Shown: piece by piece, positions 11,416 through 22,653 of the stretch
Numbering within the stretch: position 1 is the first letter of the stretch
Layout: each line of letters begins with the position of its first letter
DNA from: Armigeres subalbatus
Lineage: Eukaryota > Arthropoda > Insecta > Diptera > Culicidae
Length of the DNA: 64,000 nt
Reading direction: 5' to 3'
Assembly (NCBI RefSeq): GCF_024139115.2
Contig: NC_085140.1
Span: 18,375,357-18,439,356 of the forward strand
Made by a program: the position numbers and the translations under genes
The notes under the pieces: model-generated
The model's database searches: none
The model's input: the letters and a program-made list of their open reading frames with translations, nothing else
What the model was told of the DNA's origin: nothing

Positions 11416-11685
11416 GCATTTCCCCGACTTAAGGCAAGGGGAGATATGATACCTTCTTCCAAGAAATGGAATTGTGCGGCAGATAGCAAGGGAGAATATG
11501 ACTCCTTCTTTCGACTCAGGCATTAGCTTTGTGGCAAGGAGGGATATAATCTCTACTTGATGGATGCATTTGCCCGGTGGAAGGCAAGAGTGGATATGAT
11601 TCATTCTTTAAATGCAGGCATTTACTCAGTTTAAGGAAAGGGGAGATATGACCCCTTCTTTCGAAGAGTGCCTCCCCCCTAGGGC
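11416..11685. repeat. Minisatellite, right block
   Basis: Two to three further units of the array at 9170-9806, beginning with GGCATTTCCCCGACTTAAGG and including TGGATGCATTTGCCCGG and AAGGGGAGATATGACCCCTT. The phase shows the LINE interrupted one continuous array. Confidence 0.83.
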
Positions 11686-13172
11686 TATACATATGATATT
11701 TTTTTTACTTTTCAACGAAATTTATACAAACTTTGTGTTATTTAGTCGTCGTGAAAAAGTCGTGAAAAAATGGATTTTAACAAGTGCCTGGGCAATACGC
11801 CCCACCGTAACCAAAGTCGTTTCTTACCCCTTCATTAGTATTTTATCTATCCCATAATAGAAAGGTTACAAATTCAAATTTAATTACATTTTAATATTTT
11901 CCATATAATTTGGAAGCTGCTGGCTCGCAGAGTTTGTGTCCAGTTGGTGAGGGCATATCGTCTTGCCTATGCCCCCGTATAGGGTATAGGTTTTGACCAG
12001 TGAAACATATTTTCGAAAATCGTTACATTTTTTAAGATGGAAGCAATTTTATTTCATAATAACCACTAAGAAAAAATATTCTGTGGCCCAACTGATGAAG
12101 GGCCAAAAATGGGTGCACTTATGCGAATCTACGGGATGAATAGAGAATCTCCTTCCAGAAGAAAGTTAGTACATACAATAATATAGCCTAGCCCTCGTTT
12201 CCCAGATTGACCCAATAGATGGGGAGAAGAGCCCGCCCTTTATCCACGAAATGTTAACAATAGGAAGTTGGCAATTCCACTCTTCCTATCCAAATCGCTT
12301 CAATTGGGTGCCCTGATGGTTTGTTTTGATTATATATAGTTTTAATATACGTTAATATTAAATATAATGGAATTTTCTCACCAAATTTCAAATCGTTTGA
12401 CCTGGTTTGACCACAAGATCCTTTCTTCAATATCAGTTCGTTTTGTGATTAACTGTTGTCTTCAGAGATGGGAAAACCAATTGTCCTTCGAGGAATATCT
12501 TTGATAAAATCAGCATATAGGTTTTGCTTCAATTGAAATAGATTTCTTGAATCCTGAAAAGATGATGTGAGAAGACGGAAGGCAGTATAAACATAATAAC
12601 ATAAGTATGATGATTAAAACTAATATGCACCTCAAAATGCACACTGATATTTGTATCATTACTTGAGAAAAAAGATTTTTAATTCTCAGATAATCAATAA
12701 AACTGTGGTGGATCGGTTTTATAACCAGAAAAGGACGATTCGCATTGAATGATTACTCTCTAGACCTTTAATGTCGTTTCAAAGTTCATCAGAATAGAAC
12801 TCTTACATATGAAATACTTTTGTCTTTACCCAGGAGATGTATTAATATTATATATGTATTATTTAAATTTCTTATAATAGATTTTTATACAAAAATTCCT
12901 AATCTTCATTTTCCTCATTATACCTACCATTATACTCAAGATTTTAAAATTTCTAATTTCTATTTTTGTCTAAAGATGGACTAGTAGCCTAGAAATATGA
13001 TTATATCGACATATGGAGAGAAATCCTTAAAGAAATTTGACCAGAACACATCGAAATAGAGAGATATCGAGATAGGGAGTTATCGAGATTTAGAGAATCG
13101 ACTGTATTTTCATTGTGTGATACAAAAATACTTCCACAATCACATAGTATGATGGTTTTACAAATATTTAAA
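11686..13172. other. Unassigned AT-rich DNA
   Basis: No gene or clear repeat family recognised. Frames are short and without motifs. Confidence 0.4.
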
Positions 13173-13931
13173 GGTACCGTCAACTGGGGGGAAGATGATC
13201 ATTGAGGTGAAGATGATCATTTGATGTGTTAGTCAAAAGTGCCAATTTTTTTTATGAAACGGTTCAATTAATGTTACCGCTAGGTAGAAATCCGAGTTTT
13301 TCGATTATAATCATGAAAATGTATTTTGTGGAAGAAAGAGAGAGATAGTCATAAATGCCACTATTTTCGTTTCAAATATTGACTTCGTAGACTTCTTTAC
13401 GAAGTAAATTCAACATTCATACAAATCGACACGGTTGTTTCATAAGGGCCAATGTCGCAAACGTAAACAATGCCTTTTCCTGCAAATTCCTCAACAACTA
13501 GGACCGCTCCCAGCTAACAACCACTTGGAACTGGTGGCGCTCCGCGCCTTCTATCGAACGGAAGTGGAAAATACCGCCAGAAGTCTCTAATCTTCCTGAA
13601 ATCATCAGAAGAAGTCAATGTTTACGTTTGCGACTTCCGCCCTTTTGAAACAACAATGTCGAAATAACCTAGTGTATTTTGACTACTAGGTCATAATGAT
13701 TTTAGTAGAGCTGTCTCAACTTCACCCCAAACCAGATTACTCAAAAAATGTGTGATAATTTAATTTATTTTAATAAATGCGAATGCATTTCAGAAAACTA
13801 AAGTTGTTGATTATTGCAACGTATAGCAGTACATGTTTTGAAAATATTTGTTTCGATTTAAAATGTAAACACACATTGTTATTGCATGTTTTGTCTTAAA
13901 AATGATCATCTTCCCCCCAGTTGACGGTACC
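13173..13931. mobile_element. TA-flanked TIR element, copy A
   Basis: Terminal inverted repeats of at least 28 bp: CCGTCAACTGGGGGGAAGAT after a TA on the left and its complement before TA on the right (13173-13931 including the palindromic GGTACC edges). A second copy of the same family lies at 40833-41368 and shares the interior (for example GTTACCGCTAGGTAGAAATC). There is no transposase frame. Copy A carries a nested element at 13427-13661, absent from copy B. Confidence 0.88.
13427..13661. mobile_element. Nested 235-bp MITE with AAAT target duplication
   Basis: Ends are inverted over ~45 bp: CGACACGGTTGTTTCATAAG on the left, and CTTTTGAAACAACAATGTCG on the right, with a shared inner GTCGCAAACGTAAAC. 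AAAT flanks both sides (13423-13426 and 13662-13665). The sister element at 40.8 kb reads ACAAATAACC across this position, giving a true empty site with a single AAAT. Confidence 0.9.
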
Positions 13932-14159
13932 AACTGATTTTGACCCTTAGTTAGTTATAGTTTTCTAGAAATCAAAGGGGGGCGTTTTGGCCAGGTGAGG
14001 CGCATTATACCGTCTTACCCTATATGGTGGCGATGGATATGAAGCATATAGTGCCGATGGTGAATAAGATAGACAAATAAAAGTAATGTCTTCGAATGGG
14101 ATTCCTAATGATCGATTGGGATTCCTTTTGGAAAAATATTTTTAGAACATATGAATGAA

Positions 14160-14400
14160 TAGGATTCCTTTAACTAATAAAATCAGGGTCACCAGTAGCT
14201 TTGCGAGCAAAGGCGTAAGATTTCCAATCCAAAGATGGCGAGTTCGATTCTCGGTCCTTTCTAGGCTGTTTTCGGGTTGGCAATTTTTTCGACACCCTAG
14301 GCATAGTGTAACATCAATACACTTGCTAGCAAAATATACATGCAATTATGGGCATAGAAAAGCTTTCAATTAATATCTGAGGATATGCTTATAAAAAAAA
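14160..14400 (+). mobile_element. tRNA-related SINE-like repeat, copy 1
   Basis: A tRNA-like head with a B-box-like GCGAGTTCGATTCTCGG at about 14240, followed by a body containing TTTTCGGGTTGGCAATTT, GGCATAGTGTAACATCAATA and CTTTCAATTAATATCTGAGG. The same order recurs at 54050-54245. Short A-rich tail near 14392. Confidence 0.7.
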
Positions 14401-15450
14401 CTAAGTTAAAAAGCAGGCGAACTTCCAGTTAGCATGTAGAGCCATTGAAGAAGATGAAGAACTAATAAAAAGGAGAAATGCAAAATTGGAGGGTTTTCCT
14501 TACATGGAAAATAAAACTAGCCACCAATGTCAATTTAAATCAAAGAAGATTTATTTGCTAGTAGGTGTGTCAACCAGAGCTTAAAATATTCATCTTCATG
14601 AAGCAACTTCGGTCCGAATTTTGACAAACATCGCATGATTATTCAAAACATAGAATGACATAGTCAGACGTCTACTCCACTTATTCATTCATTCTACTGT
14701 CACTGAGTGTGCTTACTATATGCAGAAAGAAAAAAATAATTAGCATTGTTTACATTGATGTTTACTGTTCAAAGTGCCTCACGGATGAAAAATGGATTCA
14801 TTTCTATGAGATACATTACTTTACTAATTTAAAACGTGTTCAGATTTCAGATAATTTATTAATTCCTAGAATATGCATAAATGTTGAACGATTTATATTC
14901 AATCGAATATTGACAGTCCAGAGCCAACTATGAATGTGTCTTAATGTGAGCTGACAAGTGAAGAAAGGTGGACTTCACCAAAAAATTTCGACTATTTTAC
15001 ACTCCGGTGTCAACATTTGAAATATTTCTGATTTTAAAGGAACCTTCTTTACTCTTGTTTTGCTTTTTGTCTTTCTTTTGCTGAATGGATCGATGTTATA
15101 CATCAATCACAAACCTATAATATCAATTATGCCAAACGACTTTATACCAAACGGGGAACAATCGCTAATACTACCTTATGTTTCGCAAAAGCCTTATTTT
15201 GTTCAATTTTAACATTGCTGCTGCTAACACTAAACTGCTGTTCTACGCATTACTGTCCCATGTTGCTTTGATGTAAAAATTCAAACCAGCGCGTCACTAA
15301 TTTCAGAATCGATTGGATCTGTAAATTTAACCAATACTTTTGAATTGTAATGAGCGTTATCAACACTTTTCCAGTACATAAAACGGATCACTATTTCTTC
15401 TTCATTGTTGGCATTTACATCCCCAACTGGGACATTGCTACCTTGCAGAA
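14401..15450. other. Unassigned AT-rich DNA upstream of the GIPC exons
   Basis: No recognised coding exon or repeat family. It is probably intron sequence of the GIPC-like gene, since the exons at 15829 onward begin mid-protein with a splice acceptor. Confidence 0.4.
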
Positions 15451-15521
15451 ATTGAACCCAGCCATTCCCAGCATAGGCTTGCTTTGTAGCTGCGCATCTT
15501 ACCCCACGGCTAAGGAGGGCC
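15451..15521 (-). mobile_element. Feilai-like SINE head fragment
   Basis: Matches the antisense head of the full SINE at 22626-22933: the GAACCCAGCCATTCCCAGCA segment, CTTGCTTTGTAGC, and CACGGCTAAGGAGGGCCC. Only the tRNA-related head remains. It sits about 310 bp before the first visible GIPC exon. Confidence 0.75.
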
Positions 15522-15828
15522 CTTATTATGTAAACGCTTTAACAATAATTGTTTTCCCGAAATCTAAAAGTCACGGGATTTTTACCAAAATCAAATGATT
15601 TTCCATAGGATTGGTTTGCATAATGCTTCCGAATCAGTACACAAAACGAATCAGTACACTGAAACGTTCAAAAAGATCTCTAATAATTTGATTAACTTGT
15701 TTTCAATACATCTAACTTATTTTAAAGGCATTCTAAGTTATTGAAACAATAACTCATTCTCAATGGTCCCGAAAGACCGTCATTGAACTGTACTATATTC
15801 CTACTTTTTTTCGCCTCTTTTATTGCAG

Positions 15829-16729
15829 ATTTTATTTTGCACGCTAAACTCGCACAAGGTCGACATGAGTAACCTACTGGGTGGACAAATCGGTTTAAAC
15901 GATTTCATCTTCGCACACAAAAAAGGTCGCCCCAAGGAGGTGGAAATAGTCAAATCGGAAGACGCCCTCGGACTGACCATCACCGACAACGGTGCCGGAT
16001 ATGCGTTCATCAAGCGGATCAAGAACGGCAGCGTCATCGACCGGATCCCACACATACAGGTTGGTGGATTGTAATGTTCGTACAAGTATTTAACCCCTTT
16101 TTACCTCGCATTGTAGGTTGGCGACCACATCGAAAAGCTAGACGGTATCAATGTGGTCGGAAAGCGACACTACGAGGTGGCCCGTATGCTAAAGGACATC
16201 CCCACCGGATCGACCTTTACGATTCGGTTGGTCGAACCGATGAAGAGTGGTTTCCAGGGTATCGCGCCTCGGAAGGGTGGCGCCAAACAGTCCAAACCTG
16301 GCTACGGAAGTGGAAAGGAAACGCTTAGGTTTAAGGCCAACGGAAATGCCACTATCGAGGACGAGGTTTGTCAATGCGAAAATTATCAATCGAACAAATC
16401 AAACATTTCTTTTGTCTCAATTGTAGCACGACGACTCAACACAGTGCGGAATCGATGCCATCAATACACTGCTAGATTCATTTATGGGAATCAACGACAC
16501 TGAACTAGCGACGCAGGTTAGAATCAGTACATACTTTGAATCACGCAGCAATGATAATAACTTTTCAACTCTGTAGATATGGGATCTAGGCAGCAATAAA
16601 ACCAACTCAATGGACTTTGCCGAGGCGATTGATGCTTCCGACCTAGAGGCGTTTGGGTTCACCGACGACTTCATCATCGAACTGTGGGGTGCAGTCACCG
16701 ACGCTCGACAGGGTCGTCATCGGAGATAA
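15829..16729 (+). CDS. Gipc: GIPC-family PDZ adaptor, last four coding exons
   Basis: Four exons, all in phase 0, are joined by GT..AG introns: 15829-16059, 16117-16365, 16427-16516 and 16577-16729 (stop TAA). The 241 visible residues start mid-protein ([13 protein letters not shown]), after a pyrimidine-rich acceptor at 15828. They contain [15 protein letters not shown], the PDZ domain with carboxylate-binding loop [19 protein letters not shown] through the end of exon 2, and the C-terminal GH2 region ([19 protein letters not shown] ... FIIELWGAV). GIPC proteins bind C-terminal tails of receptors and RGS-GAIP through PDZ and link endocytic vesicles to myosin VI through GH2. N-terminal exons (GH1) were not found and presumably lie upstream, perhaps outside the window. 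Introns are 50-70 nt. The coding sequence is intact, unlike everything around it. Identification is high-confidence by family motif order. Confidence 0.93.
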
Positions 16730-16823
16730 GACCTGATATTGCCGAAGAAAGTGTCGTAGCCAATAGTAACCGCCAAGCCAATCACTTTGAAGCGTGTTTA
16801 TGTTTTACTTCTACTTTTCGGAA

Positions 16824-16829
16824 AATAAA
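16824..16829 (+). promoter_or_regulatory. Candidate polyadenylation signal of the GIPC-like gene
   Basis: AATAAA lies 95 bp after the stop codon. A second AATAAA is at 16987-16992 followed by a T-rich/GT stretch. Either could end the transcript. Confidence 0.55.
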
Positions 16830-16992
16830 CATAATACGTATTTAATTGTGCTTCTACTTGAATAATATTTCTAACGCTCAAAATCACAGGGACTTAACTG
16901 CATTGATCGATTTCTCTTTGTCGATGTTTCCTTTTTATTATTGTAGCGAATTGCAGTAATTTGTGGAAGATTTTATTGTATGGAGTAATAAA

Positions 16993-17733
16993 GGTTGATT
17001 GCATCTTGTACCAGAATCAACAATCACGCATGTAGCTTTTGAAACAATCGAGTTATTATCAAAATACAAAATAGATTGAGAGAAATCGATCAATACAGTT
17101 ACGCCCTATGATTCTAAGCGCGAGATTTGTTATCTCGGTAGAAAATACGGAAGAAATAATTTAAAACGACATCATCTTCTCCCAATCAAAAAGCAATAAA
17201 AGCGATGAATCACTTTCCGATAATCATATAATAATAGCATTTATGTTGAATATCCTATGTTCAGACTTCGCACCTGTTACATGTTGTTCGGTTATCTTGA
17301 TGGCATTTTGCTTGATAACATGTTAAAACGTCGTAGTGTGAATGTAGTATTTATAGTAATGATCAAAAGAAGCAATCTGGGAGAACTTAAAAACATTCCT
17401 TCAGGAAAAAACCATACTTATGATGAGAAGCGTAGCTAGCTATCTAAAAGTTACTCAAACAAGTGAAAAGACATTCGTACATGTGGAAGTGATAATATGG
17501 ATAATTTTAACTAATACGTAATGTTATTCAGAGCGAAACGTAGGAGAACAAGTGTACTTACTGTTGGATGGAGAAGAGGAGGTTTATGTAGATTTTTTAG
17601 TAGACTGAAGGAGAATAAAATCAAGTCAAACATTGAGTAGAAAAATGAAGATGGAGAATTTATTTTAACCGTGTATATCAAGTAAAGATTCGACTTATAC
17701 GTTTAAGCAACACGAACATCTAGAAATACAGAG
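16993..17733. other. Unassigned noncoding DNA after GIPC
   Basis: No gene or repeat recognised; the 60-residue frame at 17257 has no motif. Confidence 0.4.
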
Positions 17734-18093
17734 TTAAGGTAAAATCGAAAGATGACTCTTATACCGACAGCCCTGATATGATTTACATATTATGCTTACC
17801 CGCCATTTGGTACCTGCCGGATCGGCAGCAGACACCATCTTTGCAAAGTTGCTGACAATCTGCCCATTGTATCCTTCCAACTTTACCTGTACCTGAATAT
17901 TGGGTTCACCGTAGAATTGGGCTAGCTTGTGGTTCATCCTTCGCCACCACACACCGTCTTCTTGCACACCTCCAAAGATGGTCCCAAGAACGAGTCTTTT
18001 GAATACCTCGAGTGCTTTCAATTCCTTCTCGAGCATAATCCAGGTTTCAGTTCGGTTCCGCCCACCAACTTGTACTCTTTGTCTTTTAATCAT
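17734..18093 (-). pseudogene. RTE-type LINE 3' coding remnant
   Basis: Antisense frame with the RTE C-terminal signature: RLVLGTIFGGVQEDGVWWRRMNHKL then FYGEPNIQVQVK and KMVSAADPA. The same region is read in the RTE copy at 43.6-44.3 kb as RKVLRTILGGKQENGIW. The start is preceded by a block similar to the TWIMLEKELKALEVF stretch. Only ~360 bp of the element remain. It lies about 1 kb downstream of the GIPC-like gene. Confidence 0.8.
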
Positions 18094-18435
18094 TCATCAT
18101 CAGTTCAACTTTTGTTGTCTATCACGTTCCAGGCGGGTATACCGGATTCACTTGAGACCACCTTTTCAAATTTTTGATCGACAATATCCAATCCATATGA
18201 TCCACGAAACAAAACTTACACATTCATGACTTAAGGCCTGCATTCCATAGAATTGTTGCAAAATCTAGAATGTTCGTACAGCATTAACAATCGTGAAATT
18301 TTCATCGTTCACTAATTCACTGTCCAATTTAAATAATCATTATTTGACCAATTGATCACCCGTGGCGCGCTCAAGTTTGACGTTTGCTCACTAACGCCAT
18401 GCGATTCGTGACTTGCTCCAAGTAAAACAACAGAA

Positions 18436-18618
18436 GTCCACTACTTTTTTTACCTTTAACAGATATGTATTTCGACCTCAACAGTAAGGACTCGACTTCG
18501 TCGACTAAGTCGAGTCGAGTACGAGACACTGAAGACGGTCTACGGTACGAAAAAGTAGTGGAATTAAATGGAATAGCACAAACTCGTCTTATGACAAGTA
18601 AATACATTCCACTAGGAT
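18436..18618. mobile_element. Hairpin MITE family (copy 3)
   Basis: Left arm: CCTTTAACAGATATGTATTT, CGACCTCAACAGTAAGGA. Centre: CTCGACTTCGTCGACTAAG. Right arm: CACTGAAGACGG, AAAAAGTAGTGGAATTAAAT, ACTCGTCTTATGACAAGTAA. The right arm lacks the ACGTATCTGTC block and the left outer end is shortened. Confidence 0.75.
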
Positions 18619-19725
18619 TTGTACGACGATGAATTGATGAGTGTATGTATGTTCAATGCATTATGTCTGCTTGTCTGTGTCCGTTTACTTGCTTGATGAG
18701 CTAGGAGGCCGTAGGTACATAGGTTGATGATATTAAAAACACATCAGGTGTTCCGAAAAGTCTGTTGCCGCCAGTTCATGGTGTCTTCTCGCTCGGATTG
18801 GACCAAAGAAGTAATAGTGCGCGTGCGAAATGCACCACTCCCTGGACTAGCGGAATTCTGCCAAACGTTACACATGGGCAATTGTGTTACCAGTGGCCAG
18901 TGGTTCCCTTGCTAGAAGTGGGAACGAAGCTACAAAGTGTCTCCAAGGCACGGTATGTTGAAGCCAAGTTCTATCGTCTGCTGAGAAGTGAAGGACCCTC
19001 GCTGCTTCGATGATCGCCCCTAGAACCTGTGATGCTGCATGTCGACCACCGCTCATCGATCGGCCGCAACGTAAATGTGCACATGAGACGAATGAGAGTA
19101 TGAATCCAATGAGTAATAAACCGCAAGTATAAATTTATGCAGATATGCACGCTAATAAATTGTCCCTAAAAGTGATCACAATTGTGTCTATAAAAAAATA
19201 GTAGTTTTTTTTAAATAATTATTGTTTTTCTATCTGAACTAAATTGATTAAAATCAAGTATAAAAATATTACATTCCATTTCGCTTATTTTTTCTGTTTG
19301 TTTTCTGTGCCTAATTTGTATATAATCAGCCCAAAAACTACGCGGGAAGCTAGTCCACCGAAGTTAACCAATCTCTCTCAGGAACACGACTACACATAAA
19401 CGACCCGAACAAATCAGACTATCGTAAAAGAGGCTGTTGTAGAGCCCACCCCAAGTGGACACCGTGGCCAGACCAGTGTCCAGGGGAGTAGCCAAGGGTA
19501 CATCTGACCCTTGCGGACATTAAGATAGTTTCAAAATTAAATGGCATTTTCAAGAAAATCATTGGTATTGTCACGGAAAACTCTCTGGAATTTATACGTG
19601 GGGTTGTCTGGAAATTCTACTGAATCTTCGGAATTCCAAGGAAAATTCTGTGGACGTTTCAAATTTGAATCGGAGTGGAAAATATAAATCGGCGGCGTGA
19701 CAAATTTTTAACGACGGCGCACTCC
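18619..19725. other. Unassigned DNA
   Basis: Moderately GC-rich frames at 18724-19056 have no recognised domain. 19330-19720 may be leader sequence of another LINE (GCCAGACCAGTGTCCAGGGG), but I cannot assign it. Confidence 0.35.
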
Positions 19726-19746
19726 GCACACACACACACACACACA
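19726..19746. repeat. (CA)n microsatellite at the 5' edge of an R1-clade LINE
   Basis: About ten CA units directly precede the R1-type sequence. Comparable tracts end both R1 copies at 22159-22170 and 24152-24166. Confidence 0.85.
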
Positions 19747-20149
19747 TGGGCTGCGAAATGGTGAGTTGACATCTGGAAAGGAGCGACCTACACAGCTCTG
19801 GTCCTCACAAGTTCCAATCTCACGCTTCCACGGGTCTTCCGATGACAATCGACCGCCAGCTAAGGGTTTTGTACTTAGCTGGTAGTGCAGCCTGTGCACT
19901 GTTGTCCTTCTGACATCAGCTAGAGCGAGGGCGACCAAAGGAACCGCATCGTCCCTAACCCCTAATCCCAAGGCGCTAAGCGACCCGTGCCGAGGGGATG
20001 CATGGCCAGGGGGGTGAAATAATGAGCTAGACCTCTAACGGAGCCTGTGGGGTACCTGGGCACCCTCCACAGTAATTGTCCCTTACCGCGTCATGCTGGG
20101 CTCTGGCGTGGTGTACCTCTTTTCTCGAGCAACTCGTGGGACCAAAATG

Positions 20150-21563
20150 GAAAACCAAGTCAATTATTCAATTAGTGGTAGTAGTGTAGGCGACAACCCC
20201 TTCGCAAGAGGTGGGTTGTTCAGGTCTCCGCCTAGGAGGCCAGAGGCAATAGTCGGCAGCTCAGTGCGCAGCGCCAGCGTGGGTCACTTAACCTTCTCCT
20301 CGGCTACGCCGGTAGAGATTATGGACGGCCCATGGCTTGTGGGGGCGATGAACCGCAAACGCGATGGGCTTTCGGCCTTCGAGGTGGCGACGGAACAGCT
20401 GGACGCCATCATCGACTTTGCGTCATCGAAGCATAATATCAGTAAGGACCTCAAGAGGAGCTTTCTGGAACTTCGAAAGTCCAACGGTGCAGTTACAAAA
20501 ACGGGGGAGACAGTCTCCAGAGGATGAGCTCCCTGGGGCCGCTCCAAAACGCGGAGGGTTACTACCCCGAACAAGGGTAGTGAGGCTGGGAAGCTGAACC
20601 CCGGCCAGGTACCTCCAAAACCGGGGGAGGAAGGACCTGGAAAGGTCCGTCCACCCAGGAAAGACGGTGGTAAGAGGTTACGGCATGCTGAGAGCTCTCA
20701 GTCGCCCCAGACCAGGGAAATAGAGTGAGATGACGCCTCCTGGACCCTGGTCAAGAACAAGAGGAAACCGAAGACGTCAAGGGCCGAAAGGAAGGCCAAG
20801 TCGAATAAGGGTAGCAAGAAGTCTAGGGTAGGCGCCAATCGCTCCAGGGGCGATGCCCTAGTCATCACGACGGACGAGGCTAAGTACTCGGACGACTTGA
20901 AGGCGATGAGGAGTGACGTCAAGCTCGGTGAGCTCGGCGCCGACGTACATCGAATAAGACGTACCCGGATGGGCGGGATGATCCTCGAGCTGAAGCAGGG
21001 AGTCTCGCAAAAGGGCGCTGCCTACAAGAAGTTGGCTTAGGAAGTCCTAGGCGAGACGGTCAAGGTGAGGGCACTCACGACGGAGGTGAATCTTAGGGTT
21101 AAAGACCTGGACGAGATCACCGAAGTCGAAGAGCTCGTCACGGCACTGCGGCGACAGTGTGAAAGTATGAAGTGGAGACGCCCACCGCAGCCTTTCGGCT
21201 ACGGAAAGGTCCGGAATGAACGCAGGTAGCATTGGTTCGGCTATCTGCAGCGGACGCCTCCTAGGTAGTCAAGTTAGGGAGCGTCAAGGTGGGATGTTCG
21301 GTGTGCCCTGTGGGCATATACGAGTAACCCGAAGTTTGCTCCAAGTTCCTGGAACCGGGGCACAAGGGGGGGACTGGGACTGCAAAGGCCCTGACAGAAG
21401 CAATCTCGGCCGACGCTGCGGATTGGAGGGACATAAGTCACAATGCTGCACGAACCCTCCCAATTGTTTGATTTGTTCCAGCAAACATGCGTGTAGCAAG
21501 CACCCCATTGGGGGTTCGAAGTGCCCGGCGTTTAAGCGTGCTGCAAACTCACTGTGCAGGTGA
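20150..21563 (+). pseudogene. R1-clade ORF1 (gag-like) protein, frameshifted
   Basis: The likely start is the ATG at 20150 (MENQVNYSISG), inside a longer frame that opens at 20093. The first frame runs to 20527 with LSAFEVATEQLDAIIDFASS typical of R1 gag proteins. After frame changes, 21216-21563 carries cysteine-histidine knuckles: RRCGLEGHKSQCC, NPPNCLICSSKH and CPAF, with the spacing of CCHC RNA-binding fingers. The middle, 20600-21200, is lysine- and arginine-rich in the third frame. This protein binds element RNA in the particle. At least two frameshifts make it nonfunctional. Confidence 0.75.
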
Positions 21564-21876
21564 CGCAGCTGGCTCGCTCGGCCTCGTCCGAGTGTTTGGT
21601 GTGCGCAGGTTTAGAGGAAACGGTGGAACACGTGTTGTTCGTGTGCTCACGTTTTCGCGCAATGCGTGACCACATGCTTGCCACATGTGGTCTGGACACT
21701 ACCCCGGACAACTTAGTTCGGAGGATGTGTAAAGATGAAGTTGGATGGAACGCCGTTTTATCATCATTCTTGATACCAGTCGTGCAGAGGGAAGCAATCG
21801 CGAAGTCGACCCTTCCCACCTTCCGAGGACATAGGGCGAGGTAGGGCCACCTGGAAAGCCGACAATGCGCTGGCAC
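21554..21876 (+). pseudogene. R1-clade ORF2 C-terminal zinc-finger region
   Basis: The frame carries the C-terminal CCHC signature of R1 ORF2: SECLVCAGLEETVEHVLFVC followed by SRFRAMRDHM. The next block CKDEVGWNAVLSSFLIPVVQ is also R1-like. Nothing of the RT lies between this and ORF1. A short 3' UTR follows to 22150. Confidence 0.78.
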
Positions 21877-22311
21877 GATACCATGGTGTTCTTCTGAAAA
21901 AGCGAGTCAAGATGTTCGGTGCTGTAAGGACACGCAGCTAACCTCGAGGGTGCGTTGTGCACTGGCCTCCCTTTGAAGCATTACTTTCTGGTTGTACCGA
22001 AGGGACGATGGGCTTGGCGGCAATGGAAACGATTTAGCGGGTCGGGGATGCAGTCATGCCTCCCTCGTTACTGTTGGAGGTAGCCCCTAACCCCGCACTT
22101 CCTGGACAACCCAGGATGTCTGTTGAGCAGATTCCCCCTCCATTGCTTAGGAAAAAAAACACACACACACGCGCCGCTGCATAGAAAGCGAATCCCTGAC
22201 TTCCTGCGTAAGATCCTTAGGAGCTACTTCCTGAACCGGATTCTGGTTTACGACACGAACTCGGGGCAGACGTCGAGGCGGGCATTCCACAAGGGTCCAT
22301 ACTAGTCCCTG

Positions 22312-22622
22312 ATGCTGAACTTGCCAAAAGGTGTAAAGATTTACGGATTCGCGGATGATGTCGTCCTAACGATAACCGGTGAATCACTGGAGGAGGTGGA
22401 AATGCTTGTGGCGGAAGTGACCGATGGAGCAGAAATCTGGCTGAATGGAGTCAAGCTGCAGCTGGCTCAACTCAAAACGGAAGTGATGCTGGTCAGCAAC
22501 TGCAAAGTAATCCAGCGGATACAGATTACCATCGGAGGGCATGATATCCCGTCGGTGCGAACTCTAAGACATCTATGTAGGTGTGATGATTAATGGCCGG
22601 TTGAACTTCAACTCCCACGTGG

Positions 22623-22653
<31 letters not shown>

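Larger units (their letters stand above)
19747..22170 (+). mobile_element. R1-clade LINE, internally deleted copy
   Basis: GC-rich leader, ORF1 (gag-like) and then directly the C-terminal zinc-finger region and 3' UTR of ORF2. The endonuclease and RT are missing, so a large internal deletion joined ORF1 to the end of ORF2 near 21560. The copy ends in A8 followed by CACACACACAC. Both edges are CA repeats, as expected for microsatellite-targeting R1-clade families such as Waldo or Mino. Confidence 0.8.

Noticed and set aside
18724..19056. Overlapping frames near 18.8 kb as a host exon
   Set aside because: Three frames on both strands are open at once, with no splice sites or recognised domain.
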